Part shown: one piece after another, positions 1 through 7,794 of the stretch
How positions within the stretch are numbered: position 1 is the first letter of the stretch
How the letters are laid out: each line of letters opens with the position of its first letter
DNA from: UBA2773 sp964643985
Lineage (GTDB): Bacteria > Patescibacteriota > Minisyncoccia > Moranbacterales > DUUL01
Reading direction: 5' to 3'
NCBI GenBank assembly: GCA_964643985.1
Contig: CAZXUS010000006.1
Span: 1-51,407 of the forward strand
DNA: 51,407 bases
Translations under genes and position numbers: made by a program
The notes under the pieces: model-generated
What the model saw: the letters and a program-made list of their open reading frames with translations, nothing else
Database searches by the model: none
What the model was told of the DNA's origin: nothing

Positions 1-2
1 TT

Positions 3-983
3 GAAAAAATTACTGGTCAACCAATTGATTATTATTTAAGTATTAATTTTGAAGGTTTCAAACAAGTCATCGACGAACTAGGCGGAATTGTTATTCAAGT
101 AGAAAAAGATATTATCGATTATAGATACCCCGGACCAGGAACTTCCTATGAAACATTTGAAATAAAAGAAGGTTCGCATCTAGTCAATGGGAATGTCGCT
201 TTAAAATACGCCCGGGTTCGGCACCTTGCTGGGGGAGATTTTGCTCGCTTAAAAAGACAACAGGAAATTATTTCCTCTGCTAAACGAAGAGCGCTTTTAA
301 TCGAAAATTTTGTCAATCCGATTAAATTAGGCAATTTGCTGGAAATTGCTGGTGAAAATATTAGAACTGATATTCAACTTGATGAAATTCCCGCCTTCAT
401 AAAACTCTTCAATAACATCAACACCTATGAAATGAATACTAAAGTCTTAGATGCTTGGAGTCCCAATTCGCTATTGGCCGTTTCTCATGTTCTTTTAGGA
501 AATGTTAATGCTTTTATTTTGGTTCCAAGAACTGGAAATTATAAAGAGATTCAAAGCTTAGCTGCTAATATTTTTGATTTGGAAAAAATTAAGAAAGAAA
601 AATCAGAAATTGCCAAAGAAAACGCAAAAATAATTTTAATATCCGAAAATTATCAAAATCAAACTAAAATAAAAAACTTGTTCAAGAAAATGAATTATGA
701 AGTTAGTCTTGAAAAAAATTCTGAACTTGCTCAGCAATGTCAAAATGAAATTAAAATATTCAGTTTTAAAAATGATAAGTATTTTACTTTAAGCGATTTA
801 GCTACTAAATTCAACACAGAAGTTGAAGAAATTGCCAATCTTGATTACTCAGCTGACATCGTGCTCTGTTTCCCTTCCGAAAAACTTAAAAAAATGGAAA
901 CACAAATTATTCAATCTAACGTCGATGAATTTGAGGGTGGACTAATTCTAGATGATGATGGTAATATACTTTATAACAAGTAG
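3..983 (+). CDS. LytR-CpsA-Psr (LCP) family protein, 5' partial
   Basis: The reading frame is open from base 3, so the start lies before the window; 326 residues are visible. The first third carries the LCP signature YARVRH followed by GGDFARLKRQQ (about bases 205-265), including the conserved Asp and Arg residues that bind the polyprenyl-pyrophosphate substrate in this family. The C-terminal half (about bases 620-870) resembles the small LytR_C domain, with a KIILISEN strand and alternating hydrophobic pattern. LCP enzymes are extracytoplasmic and transfer lipid-linked glycopolymers to peptidoglycan or protein. The ATG at 336 is an internal Met, not a start. The gene is followed after 29 bases by pth on the same strand. 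The family is secure; the polymer transferred is unknown. Confidence 0.88.
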   Translation, partial: EKITGQPIDYYLSINFEGFKQVIDELGGIVIQVEKDIIDYRYPGPGTSYETFEIKEGSHLVNGNVALKYARVRHLAGGDFARLKRQQEIISSAKRRALLIENFVNPIKLGNLLEIAGENIRTDIQLDEIPAFIKLFNNINTYEMNTKVLDAWSPNSLLAVSHVLLGNVNAFILVPRTGNYKEIQSLAANIFDLEKIKKEKSEIAKENAKIILISENYQNQTKIKNLFKKMNYEVSLEKNSELAQQCQNEIKIFSFKNDKYFTLSDLATKFNTEVEEIANLDYSADIVLCFPSEKLKKMETQIIQSNVDEFEGGLILDDDGNILYNK

Positions 984-1012
984 ATTTTTTAACTAATGAC
1001 TAATTTAATTTT

Positions 1013-1537
1013 ATGAAAATAATTTTTGGCTTAGGAAATCCTGACGATAAATATTTAAAAACTCGACACAATATTGGTTTTAGACTTTTAGATTTATTGG
1101 CCGATAAATATTCAGCTGACTTCAAATTTGATAAAAATTCTAATTCTAAAATAGCCGAAATAATTCTTGAAAATAAAGAAAAACTCCTGCTTTGTAAACC
1201 TCAAACTTTTATGAATAACTCTGGACAAACAATTAGTGCTCTAACTAATTATTACAAAACTGAACTTTCCGATATTTTAATTGTCCAAGATGAAATAGAT
1301 TTACCTTTTGGTCAAATTAAATTTTCAGAAAATTCCGGATCAGCTGGTCACAAAGGAATTCAGTCAATTATTGATCACTTAAAAACCAAAGATTTTAAAA
1401 GATTACGTTTTGGTATTAAAAGCGAAAATAATATTCTGACCACCGAAATATTTGTTTTGAAAAATTTCTCAAAAGAAGAATCAGAATTTATAGAAAAAAT
1501 CGAAATCAAAAAACTTTTGTTAAAATCATTTTTATAA
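1013..1537 (+). CDS. pth: Peptidyl-tRNA hydrolase
   Basis: This enzyme cleaves the ester bond of peptidyl-tRNA released by stalled ribosomes, in the cytoplasm. The 174-residue protein starts with MKIIFGLGNP and has the family landmarks: N9, the catalytic H19 in TRHNIGF, N68 in TFMNNSG and D93 in VQDEIDLP. These match the E. coli numbering almost exactly. N114 of E. coli Pth, in GGHNG, is Lys here (AGHKG, K114). The C-terminus is short compared with the usual 185-195 residues. It sits 29 bases after the LCP gene and is followed by a large inverted repeat at 1555-1637. Identification is secure. Confidence 0.95.
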   Translation: MKIIFGLGNPDDKYLKTRHNIGFRLLDLLADKYSADFKFDKNSNSKIAEIILENKEKLLLCKPQTFMNNSGQTISALTNYYKTELSDILIVQDEIDLPFGQIKFSENSGSAGHKGIQSIIDHLKTKDFKRLRFGIKSENNILTTEIFVLKNFSKEESEFIEKIEIKKLLLKSFL

Positions 1538-1554
1538 CTTTTTTACAAAAAAAA

Positions 1555-1637
1555 ACAGCTCGATGTCGTTCATAGAATTTAGGTAAGGCTAGGAGGGAAA
1601 TTGCTTTACACTAAGCTTACGAACGACATTAAGCTGT
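1555..1637 (+). other. Long-loop inverted repeat after pth, possible terminator or small RNA
   Basis: The arms ACAGCT and ATGTCGTTC on the left pair with GAACGACAT and AGCTGT on the right: 15 base pairs with one 2x2 internal loop. They enclose about 48 bases that contain a purine-rich stretch (AGGAGGGAAA). The tail is CTTTC rather than a clean T-run, so a plain Rho-independent terminator is not certain. It begins 18 bases after the pth stop. It could be a terminator, a processed 3' UTR or a small RNA. Confidence 0.45.
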
Positions 1638-1723
1638 CTTTCATACAAAACTGCATCTTAACAAAAAATACAGTTTAACATTCTATCAAACTATTTACAT
1701 AAGTCAAGAAAAACTAATTTTAG

Positions 1724-1769
1724 AAATAAATTCACACCCATACTCTAGAGTATGGGTGTGAATTTATTT
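1724..1769. repeat. Perfect 46-bp palindrome
   Basis: The 23 bases up to CATACTCT are followed, without any spacer, by their exact reverse complement starting AGAGTATG. There is no T-run specific to one strand and no repeat copy elsewhere in the window. It may extrude as a cruciform or work as a strong bidirectional hairpin. Confidence 0.9.
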
Positions 1770-1785
1770 AGATTTTTATTTTTAT

Positions 1786-2022
1786 TTTACGTCGATACAT
1801 TGAAGTATTCACGTAAGATATTAAATGAAAAAATTATTTAAAATATTTTACTTTCTTTCATTCGCTAGTGAATGAAAGAAAATTACTTTTTTAAAATTAT
1901 CCAATAAAAATACGGATATTTTTTAAATCATGTCCTTACAAATGTAATGACATATGTAAGTACATAAATAACAACCTTTTAAATTTTTAGTTTACGTTAA
2001 TACGTTGGCGTATCAACGTAAA
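1786..2022. repeat. Cluster of four more palindromes in the pth / CcdA-like intergenic space
   Basis: This gene-free stretch contains four imperfect palindromes. Those at 1786-1816 and 1991-2022 are related, built on TTACGT...ACGTAA around GATAC or ATACG. The one at 1852-1881 is TTTCTTTCATTC and its complement, a family also found near 29172 and 46886. The one at 1930-1965 is a TTACA/TGTAA module, with related copies near 25031, 30571, 50068 and 50416. I see no coding potential between 1538 and 2077. Confidence 0.85.
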
Positions 2023-2077
2023 ATATTTAAGAAAATTATTATTTGAAAAGATCTTCAAAAATAAAATAACCAATAAT

Positions 2078-3274
2078 TTAAAGCCAATTATTCCAAATAG
2101 CAATTGATAGCAAAATTAGTAAAACTCCTGCTACTAAACGCATATATTTTTTGGACTTCTCTCTCCATTCTTCAACTTTTTCAACTTTTTTCCAAACAAA
2201 AATTGTACCAAAAACAATTATTAAAAGTGGCAAAACAAAGAATACGTTATATAAAATCAAATAGCCAAAAGCAAAAACTTCTTTAGTGCTTAAGATAGAA
2301 ACATAAGCTAAGGGAATACCTGAAGTGCAAGGTAATTCAACTAGACTCGCCAATAAAGCTAAAATAATAGCGCTTGTCACGGTTCCTTTTTTTGTTAATT
2401 TTTCCAACATCGGTTTGGTCTTTTTTGAAATTTCAAAAGAAAACCATTTTCCATAAAAGAAATAATCCTTAATCATCACCAAACCAACCACTAGAGCAAA
2501 AGCCGAAATTGCAATTCGAACTTCTCGCGCAATTTGCAAAACAGAGATAATTTTAATCAAGCCAAACATAAAAAATAAATAGAACAAGAAAGTAGTAACG
2601 ACAAAAGCAATTCCAGCTTTCAAGGCTTTTCGACTGGAACCAATTCCCATTAAATAAACCAACAAAAACATTAAAACTGAAAACATACAAGGATTAACAC
2701 CGTCAGCTAATCCCAAGATTCCACCCAAAAAACAAAGTGATCCATTTTCTTCTAGGCAAAGTTCTTTTCCGAAAACCTGAATGGTTTTGTGCGTGCTATG
2801 ATCTTCGACGTCTTCTTTTTGTTCTTCAACATTAGCATTACTTGAATTTTTGACAATTGGTTTCAGTCCCAATTCTTGATCTAAGAATGAATTGCAAACT
2901 TGTGTGGAACATTCTTCAATTCGATTTTTAATTGTTTTTCCAATCCCTCTTTCACTATTAAAACCAACGATCGGTTCATCTCCAATCACAAGAGTAGGAA
3001 CACCACCCGATAAATCAAATTTATCCACGACTTTCTCAAAAATTCGTTGATTGGATTTTTCTTCAACCAACATCGATTCAATTTCTAAATTTGGATAATC
3101 ACTTTTAATTTTATTCAAAAATTTCATTTCGGCCTTACAATGCGGACAAGCAGAAGAATGAAAGACATAAATTCGAACTTGATTCAATTCTTGAGCTTCA
3201 GCTTGAAGACTACCCAGTAATCCCGATAAGAATAAACTACTAAAAAATAATATTGAAAAAAATACTCTTCTCAT
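2078..3274 (-). CDS. Thioredoxin-like domain fused to a CcdA/DsbD-type membrane domain
   Basis: The 398-residue protein begins with a basic, hydrophobic signal sequence (about residues 1-27). A thioredoxin-fold domain follows with the redox motif CPHC at 43-46 and a cis-proline region (GGVPTLVIGDEP). After a charged linker come about six membrane segments typical of CcdA/DsbD-beta, with cysteines in GVNPC and ELPCTSG, one in each half of the inverted repeat. Family knowledge says such proteins pass electrons from cytoplasmic thioredoxin through the membrane cysteines to an outward-facing domain. It would therefore reduce or isomerise extracytoplasmic disulfides. It lies 62 bases after rodA on the same strand and may be its last cotranscribed gene. 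The physiological partner is unknown. Confidence 0.85.
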   Translation of the reverse strand: MRRVFFSILFFSSLFLSGLLGSLQAEAQELNQVRIYVFHSSACPHCKAEMKFLNKIKSDYPNLEIESMLVEEKSNQRIFEKVVDKFDLSGGVPTLVIGDEPIVGFNSERGIGKTIKNRIEECSTQVCNSFLDQELGLKPIVKNSSNANVEEQKEDVEDHSTHKTIQVFGKELCLEENGSLCFLGGILGLADGVNPCMFSVLMFLLVYLMGIGSSRKALKAGIAFVVTTFLFYLFFMFGLIKIISVLQIAREVRIAISAFALVVGLVMIKDYFFYGKWFSFEISKKTKPMLEKLTKKGTVTSAIILALLASLVELPCTSGIPLAYVSILSTKEVFAFGYLILYNVFFVLPLLIIVFGTIFVWKKVEKVEEWREKSKKYMRLVAGVLLILLSIAIWNNWL

Positions 3275-3336
3275 TTTTAATTTTAATTATTAATTTTAAA
3301 AAATTGTCGTTGTTTAATTTTCGTTTTAACTTCTGA

Positions 3337-4446
3337 CTACGAATAATCAGCTAAAACCATTTTCCTTCTTTTCATCCAAACATTTTGGCATAAACCAAAT
3401 CCTATCATAACCACCAATAAAAAACTACCCCCATAACTCAAAAATGGCAAGGATATTCCCGTGACGGGAACGATTCCGATGTTCATTCCAATGTTAACGG
3501 TCACCTGATAAAAAAACATTATCGAAACTCCACCCACCACTAATTGTCCAAATCTATCCCTGGCTTCTTTGACGATGCAAAATAACCGATAAAATAAAAT
3601 CCAATAAAATCCAATCGTCAAAAACGAACCAATCAATCCAAATTCTTCATTAATAGAAGCAAAAACAAAATCAGTGTGTCTTTCTGGCAAAAAATTTAGC
3701 TGACTTTGCGACCCATTTCCAATTCCTTTTCCAGTTATTCCACCCGAGCCAATCGCAATCATAGACTGAATAACGTTATAACCACTTCCCAAAGGATCTC
3801 TTTCTGGATTCATAAAAGTTTGAATTCTTTCTTTTTGGTAATCTTTTAATAAAACGCCCCAGCTCAAAAACAATCCTATTAGAGCAATTAAAAATAATCC
3901 TAATAAATATTTCTTATTAACTCCGGCCAGCAAAGCCATTCCTAACCAAATCACAATTAAAACTGAAGCAGAGCCTAAATCCGGTTGTTTTAAAGTTAAA
4001 AATATTGGTAAAGCCATTATTAGAAAAGAGCCTAGAAATCCCTTAAAGCCAATTTTTAAATGACCAATTTTTACAAAATAACTCGCTAAAAATATTATAG
4101 AAAAAATTTTAACCAACTCAACCGGTTGAAAATTAAAAAAACCTAGCCGAAACCAGCCAGAAGTTCCTCGAATATTGCTACCAAATAAAAAAACCGCTAA
4201 AAGTAGTCCAACACTAACAAAATACAATAAATTACTATATTTTCTCCAAGTTCGATAATCATAGAAACTGAAAAACAAAAAAAGTGCAATTCCAATCCCT
4301 AAAAAAATAAACTGTTTATGAAAAATATTTACACTACCGCTCTCAGTTCCGATAGAACAAGAATAGATTGTAATTAAACCTGAAATTAATAAGAAAAAAA
4401 CTGCCCCGACGCTTTTCCAGTCTAATTTTAAAATTTTTCTTATCAT
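3337..4446 (-). CDS. rodA: SEDS peptidoglycan polymerase, RodA/FtsW type
   Basis: The 369-residue polytopic membrane protein has about ten membrane segments. It carries the family landmarks PVELVKI, the loop with NPERDPLGSGYNVIQSMIAIGSGG, and FLPERHTDFVFA, followed by PFLSYGGS near the C-terminus. SEDS proteins polymerise lipid II glycan strands together with a class B PBP. RodA is chosen over FtsW because of the DPLGSGYNVIQS loop and the lack of a long N-terminal extension, but the two are hard to separate by eye. Its start overlaps the stop of mltG by four bases (ATGA), so the two are translationally coupled, joining glycan synthesis with glycan strand release. Confidence 0.9.
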   Translation of the reverse strand: MIRKILKLDWKSVGAVFFLLISGLITIYSCSIGTESGSVNIFHKQFIFLGIGIALFLFFSFYDYRTWRKYSNLLYFVSVGLLLAVFLFGSNIRGTSGWFRLGFFNFQPVELVKIFSIIFLASYFVKIGHLKIGFKGFLGSFLIMALPIFLTLKQPDLGSASVLIVIWLGMALLAGVNKKYLLGLFLIALIGLFLSWGVLLKDYQKERIQTFMNPERDPLGSGYNVIQSMIAIGSGGITGKGIGNGSQSQLNFLPERHTDFVFASINEEFGLIGSFLTIGFYWILFYRLFCIVKEARDRFGQLVVGGVSIMFFYQVTVNIGMNIGIVPVTGISLPFLSYGGSFLLVVMIGFGLCQNVWMKRRKMVLADYS

Positions 4447-5498
4447 AAACCATGCTTATACTTATTAGCATTATGCTCATCAAGAGTTTTTGAAAAAATA
4501 GTTTCTCCGGTCGTAAAATCACTCAAAAAAAAGTAATAGTCAGATTTTTCTGGTGAAATTGTGGCTTTAATTGATTTTATCCCTGGATTACTAACTGGCC
4601 CTGGTGGCAATCCAATATTTTGATAAGTATTATAAGGCGAATCAATTTTAGTGTCTTCAATGGTGTATTGTTTTTTATCTTCGCCTAGAACATAAGCCAA
4701 TGTAGCGCAACTTTGGAGAAAATATTCATCATCAACTCGATTCCAAAAAATTCCCGCCACAATTTCTTTATCCTGATCAGAACGAACTTCTTTTTCCACA
4801 ACCGAAGCCATTGTTAAAATCTGATGTAAAGTTTTATCTTGTTTCTCGATAGACTGCAACATCTCTGAAGAAACTTTTTCTTCAAAATTATTAATAAATT
4901 TAACAGCAAGTTTCACAGCGTCATCTTCAAGATAAACATAATAAGTATCTGGGAAAAGATAACCCTCTAAATCAATTCCATCTGGAAGATTGGTTAAAAA
5001 AGAATACTTATTTCTAAAATCCATACAGTCACAATCCACTCCAGTTTGACAACGACAATTAACAATTTTTTCAAATTCTTCACCCAAAGTCAAATCCAAT
5101 TCTTTGACTCTTTCAATTATTTTAGTATTAGTAAATCCTTCAGGAATAACCAGTTTCTGGTAAGCTTCTTTTATTTTCCCCTCCACTATTTTTCTAGTAA
5201 TTTCCTGGATACTCATATTGGGACTTAACTCATATTTTCCCGCTTGAATTTTTTGAGTTAAATTTTCAGAACGTAAATAATAATAAAAATAATATTTGTT
5301 TTTAACCAAATTTGCCTCAGCTAATTTAATTCCAATAGTTTTGGCCCCTTCATTTTTTTCTATTTCAAATAATTGAGCAATATTAGAATCACTAACTCGA
5401 CTGCTCAAAGCTTTAGAGCGAAAAATAAAAAATGAAAAAATCGCTGAAATCATTAATAATAGCAAAAATAACAGAAATAATTTTATAATCTTATTCAT
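4443..5498 (-). CDS. mltG: Endolytic murein transglycosylase MltG (YceG-like)
   Basis: The 351-residue protein has one N-terminal membrane anchor (about residues 5-26), a LysM-like region, and the YceG catalytic domain. The catalytic domain shows MASVVEKEV with the presumed catalytic Glu, FWNRV, the ATLAYVLG stretch and YNTYQNIGLPPGPVSNPG. MltG cuts nascent glycan strands near the membrane and so sets their length. A small cysteine-rich insert (CRCQTGVDCDC, about residues 148-158) is unusual for the family and could form a disulfide knot or bind a metal. It is the first gene of the mltG-rodA pair. Identification is secure. Confidence 0.93.
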   Translation of the reverse strand: MNKIIKLFLLFLLLLMISAIFSFFIFRSKALSSRVSDSNIAQLFEIEKNEGAKTIGIKLAEANLVKNKYYFYYYLRSENLTQKIQAGKYELSPNMSIQEITRKIVEGKIKEAYQKLVIPEGFTNTKIIERVKELDLTLGEEFEKIVNCRCQTGVDCDCMDFRNKYSFLTNLPDGIDLEGYLFPDTYYVYLEDDAVKLAVKFINNFEEKVSSEMLQSIEKQDKTLHQILTMASVVEKEVRSDQDKEIVAGIFWNRVDDEYFLQSCATLAYVLGEDKKQYTIEDTKIDSPYNTYQNIGLPPGPVSNPGIKSIKATISPEKSDYYFFLSDFTTGETIFSKTLDEHNANKYKHGL

Positions 5499-5579
5499 AA
5501 AATCAATTATTTAATTATCTTTTAAAATAAATATCGTAAATTAAAAAACAAAGATTTTAAATCTTATTTTTTATATTTT

Positions 5580-6935
5580 TTATTCTTTGTCTTCGCTTAA
5601 ATAGACTTCTTCTCCATCTTTCAATCCTGATAAAATTTCAACAAATCCGGTGTCACCTACTAATCCAGTTTTAATTTCTTTTTCAATTAATTTGTTATCT
5701 TGCATCACCATAATAAATTCTTTTCCATCTTTTTCGAAAACAAATTGGTCTGAAGCTCTCAATACTTGTTCCCTGGAATCAACCAAAACGTCAATATCAG
5801 CGCTCATTCCTTCTTTGAAATTCATTTTAGAGGTCTCAATAGAGGTCTCTATTTTTAATTTAGCTTTGTAATAAACAACGTCTTGAATAACAGTCGAAGC
5901 TGGTTCAATCTCAATTATTTTAGCCGTAAATTTTTCATCATATTCAAAGGCGTCAAAAGTAATTTCAGCTAATTGACCTAGCTTCAATTCTGAGATGTCA
6001 GATTCTGGAACATCCGCTTCCAAAACAAAATCGTTAGTAATCATTTCGCCAAAAGATTCGCCTAAGCTAGCACTTCCAATCACTTCTCCTTTTTCATAAT
6101 TCACTTTAGAAATGACTCCATTCAAAGGAGCTTTCAAGGAAGAATTAGCCAAAGAATCCAAAGCGATTTGATAATCAGCCTGAGCAGCAATGACAGTCGC
6201 GTCCCGACTAGATTTAGCATAATCAGATTCAACAGTTTCTAGACTTTCTTCGGCGGTATCCAAGGAATTTTCAGCTGAAATTACGTTAAGAGTTCTGCTT
6301 TTCTTGGTAGTTTCCAAGGCTTCTTCGGTGCTATTTTTAGAATTATTAGCAGTCGTTAAAGTCAATAAAGCGCTTTTGGCTTCTTTACTGCTAACCAGAG
6401 AATCAACGACCACTTGATTATAATAACTTTCAGCGTCTTCTTGATAATCAACGGCGTTGTCGCAAGCAACTTCCGCCGCGTCCACTAGTTGATCGTGATA
6501 ATCTTCCATCGCCTCTAGATAATCCTCAGCATTATCAACGCTTTCAAGCGCCTCTCTGCTGGAATCATCACTCATCTTAGCTATTAAGATAGCCTTATCT
6601 AAAGCCGCCTTGGCTTTCTTGACTTGCTCGTTGAGAATATTATTGTCTAAAATTCCAACAATATCACCTTCAATAACTTTGTCACCAATTCTAACTTTAA
6701 TATCCTGGACTCTACCGACATTTTCAAAATTCAAAGCAATTGGACTTTCAGAAATTAAAGAACCCGTGACAGAAATGGTTTTTTTTAAATCGCTTTTTTC
6801 AACGATTTCTTTTTGCAAGTTTTTAATATCGACGTCTTTTTTAGACCACATAAAAAAGCCAATGATTATAACTGTCATTATCGAACCTATTAATATCCAT
6901 TTTTTTGTTTTCGTCATTAATTTTTTAAAAATCAT
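5580..6935 (-). CDS. HlyD/MacA-type membrane fusion (adaptor) protein
   Basis: The 451-residue protein has an N-terminal membrane segment (about residues 14-30) and a first half of the biotinyl-lipoyl-like domain (VGRVQDIKVRIGDKV). A long helical hairpin rich in Glu, Ala and Ser follows (about 110-245), then the returning lipoyl half (APLNGVISKVNYEKGE), a beta-barrel domain (ADVPESDISELKLGQ) and a membrane-proximal domain. These proteins bridge an inner-membrane transporter to the outside. No ABC or RND transporter gene is adjacent, so the partner is unknown. It starts 7 bases after the folD stop and may be read from the glyA-folD transcript. An alternative Met lies six codons in. Confidence 0.85.
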   Translation of the reverse strand: MIFKKLMTKTKKWILIGSIMTVIIIGFFMWSKKDVDIKNLQKEIVEKSDLKKTISVTGSLISESPIALNFENVGRVQDIKVRIGDKVIEGDIVGILDNNILNEQVKKAKAALDKAILIAKMSDDSSREALESVDNAEDYLEAMEDYHDQLVDAAEVACDNAVDYQEDAESYYNQVVVDSLVSSKEAKSALLTLTTANNSKNSTEEALETTKKSRTLNVISAENSLDTAEESLETVESDYAKSSRDATVIAAQADYQIALDSLANSSLKAPLNGVISKVNYEKGEVIGSASLGESFGEMITNDFVLEADVPESDISELKLGQLAEITFDAFEYDEKFTAKIIEIEPASTVIQDVVYYKAKLKIETSIETSKMNFKEGMSADIDVLVDSREQVLRASDQFVFEKDGKEFIMVMQDNKLIEKEIKTGLVGDTGFVEILSGLKDGEEVYLSEDKE

Positions 6936-6942
6936 TAAAATT

Positions 6943-7794
6943 TTATTTTTTCAGCTTGAATAATTCTAGGGTATTTCTCAATAAAATTGCCACTGTAATT
7001 GGCCCAACGCCCCCGGGAACTGGAGTGTAGAAAGTATTTTTACCTTGAAAATCTTTTGAATCAAAATCTCCTTTCAATTTTTTCCCTTCTCGAGAAATTC
7101 CTACGTCAATAATGCCAACTTCTTTTTTAAGCATTTCTTTTTTGATAAAATGAGGCTTTCCAACAGCAGAAATTATTAAATCCGCCTTGAAAAGTTCTGC
7201 CTTTAATTCAAGATCATCCGCGATAATTCTTTTGACTTTTGCTCCTTTTTGCTCCAAAATATTTTTCAAATTTTTGCTAAAAATTCCAGAGTTAGAAATT
7301 ATCAAAACATTTTTTTCAGTCAAATCATATTTCACCTCAGCTAAAATTTCTAAAACTGCCCCATGCACTGGTGCTATTATTTTATCAATTTTTCTTTTCT
7401 GATTAACGGGGTGGAAACAATCCACATCTTTTTTAGGTTCAATTGCTTCGATTATTTTATCGGTATCAAATTTAGCTGGCAAAGGTAATTGAACTAAAAT
7501 AGCATCCATGTCTTCATCTTGATTTAGAATTTCAATGGTTTTGATGATATCTTCTTGCTCATCATCTTCGCAAAATCGATAAAGATGAGTATCGATTCCG
7601 ACCTTCATCGCTTCTTCGGTTTTTTTACTCACGTAGATTTCTGATTCTTCATTAGTGCCAATCAAAACAACCGCCAAATTCGGACGCACTTCGGCATTTT
7701 GAACTTTTTGACTATTTAAAGCTAAAACTTCTTCAACAATTTGGTCTTTTATTCTTTCGGCAATCGCCTTGCCATCAATAATCTTGCTTTTCAT
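6943..7794 (-). CDS. folD: Bifunctional methylene-THF dehydrogenase / methenyl-THF cyclohydrolase
   Basis: The 283-residue protein converts 5,10-methylene-THF to 10-formyl-THF in two steps in the cytoplasm. The catalytic lysine region is seen as ESEIYVSKKTEEAMKVGI, the DVDGFHP motif as DVDCFHP, and the C-terminal PVPGGVGPITVAIL is canonical. The usual PCTP motif before the nucleotide-binding domain is replaced by IAPVHGAV, and the dinucleotide loop reads ISNSGIFSKNL instead of GRSxxVGxP. It may therefore be a divergent version with altered cofactor binding. Its start overlaps the glyA stop by four bases; SHMT makes the substrate of FolD, so the pair works in sequence. Confidence 0.92.
   Translation of the reverse strand: MKSKIIDGKAIAERIKDQIVEEVLALNSQKVQNAEVRPNLAVVLIGTNEESEIYVSKKTEEAMKVGIDTHLYRFCEDDEQEDIIKTIEILNQDEDMDAILVQLPLPAKFDTDKIIEAIEPKKDVDCFHPVNQKRKIDKIIAPVHGAVLEILAEVKYDLTEKNVLIISNSGIFSKNLKNILEQKGAKVKRIIADDLELKAELFKADLIISAVGKPHFIKKEMLKKEVGIIDVGISREGKKLKGDFDSKDFQGKNTFYTPVPGGVGPITVAILLRNTLELFKLKK

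Noticed and set aside
336..983. Separate 215-residue gene starting at 336
   Set aside because: The frame is open to base 3 and carries the LCP motif upstream, so the ATG is internal.
1724..2022. CRISPR array
   Set aside because: The repeats are palindromes of different sequence, without regular spacing or unique spacers. No cas genes are seen.
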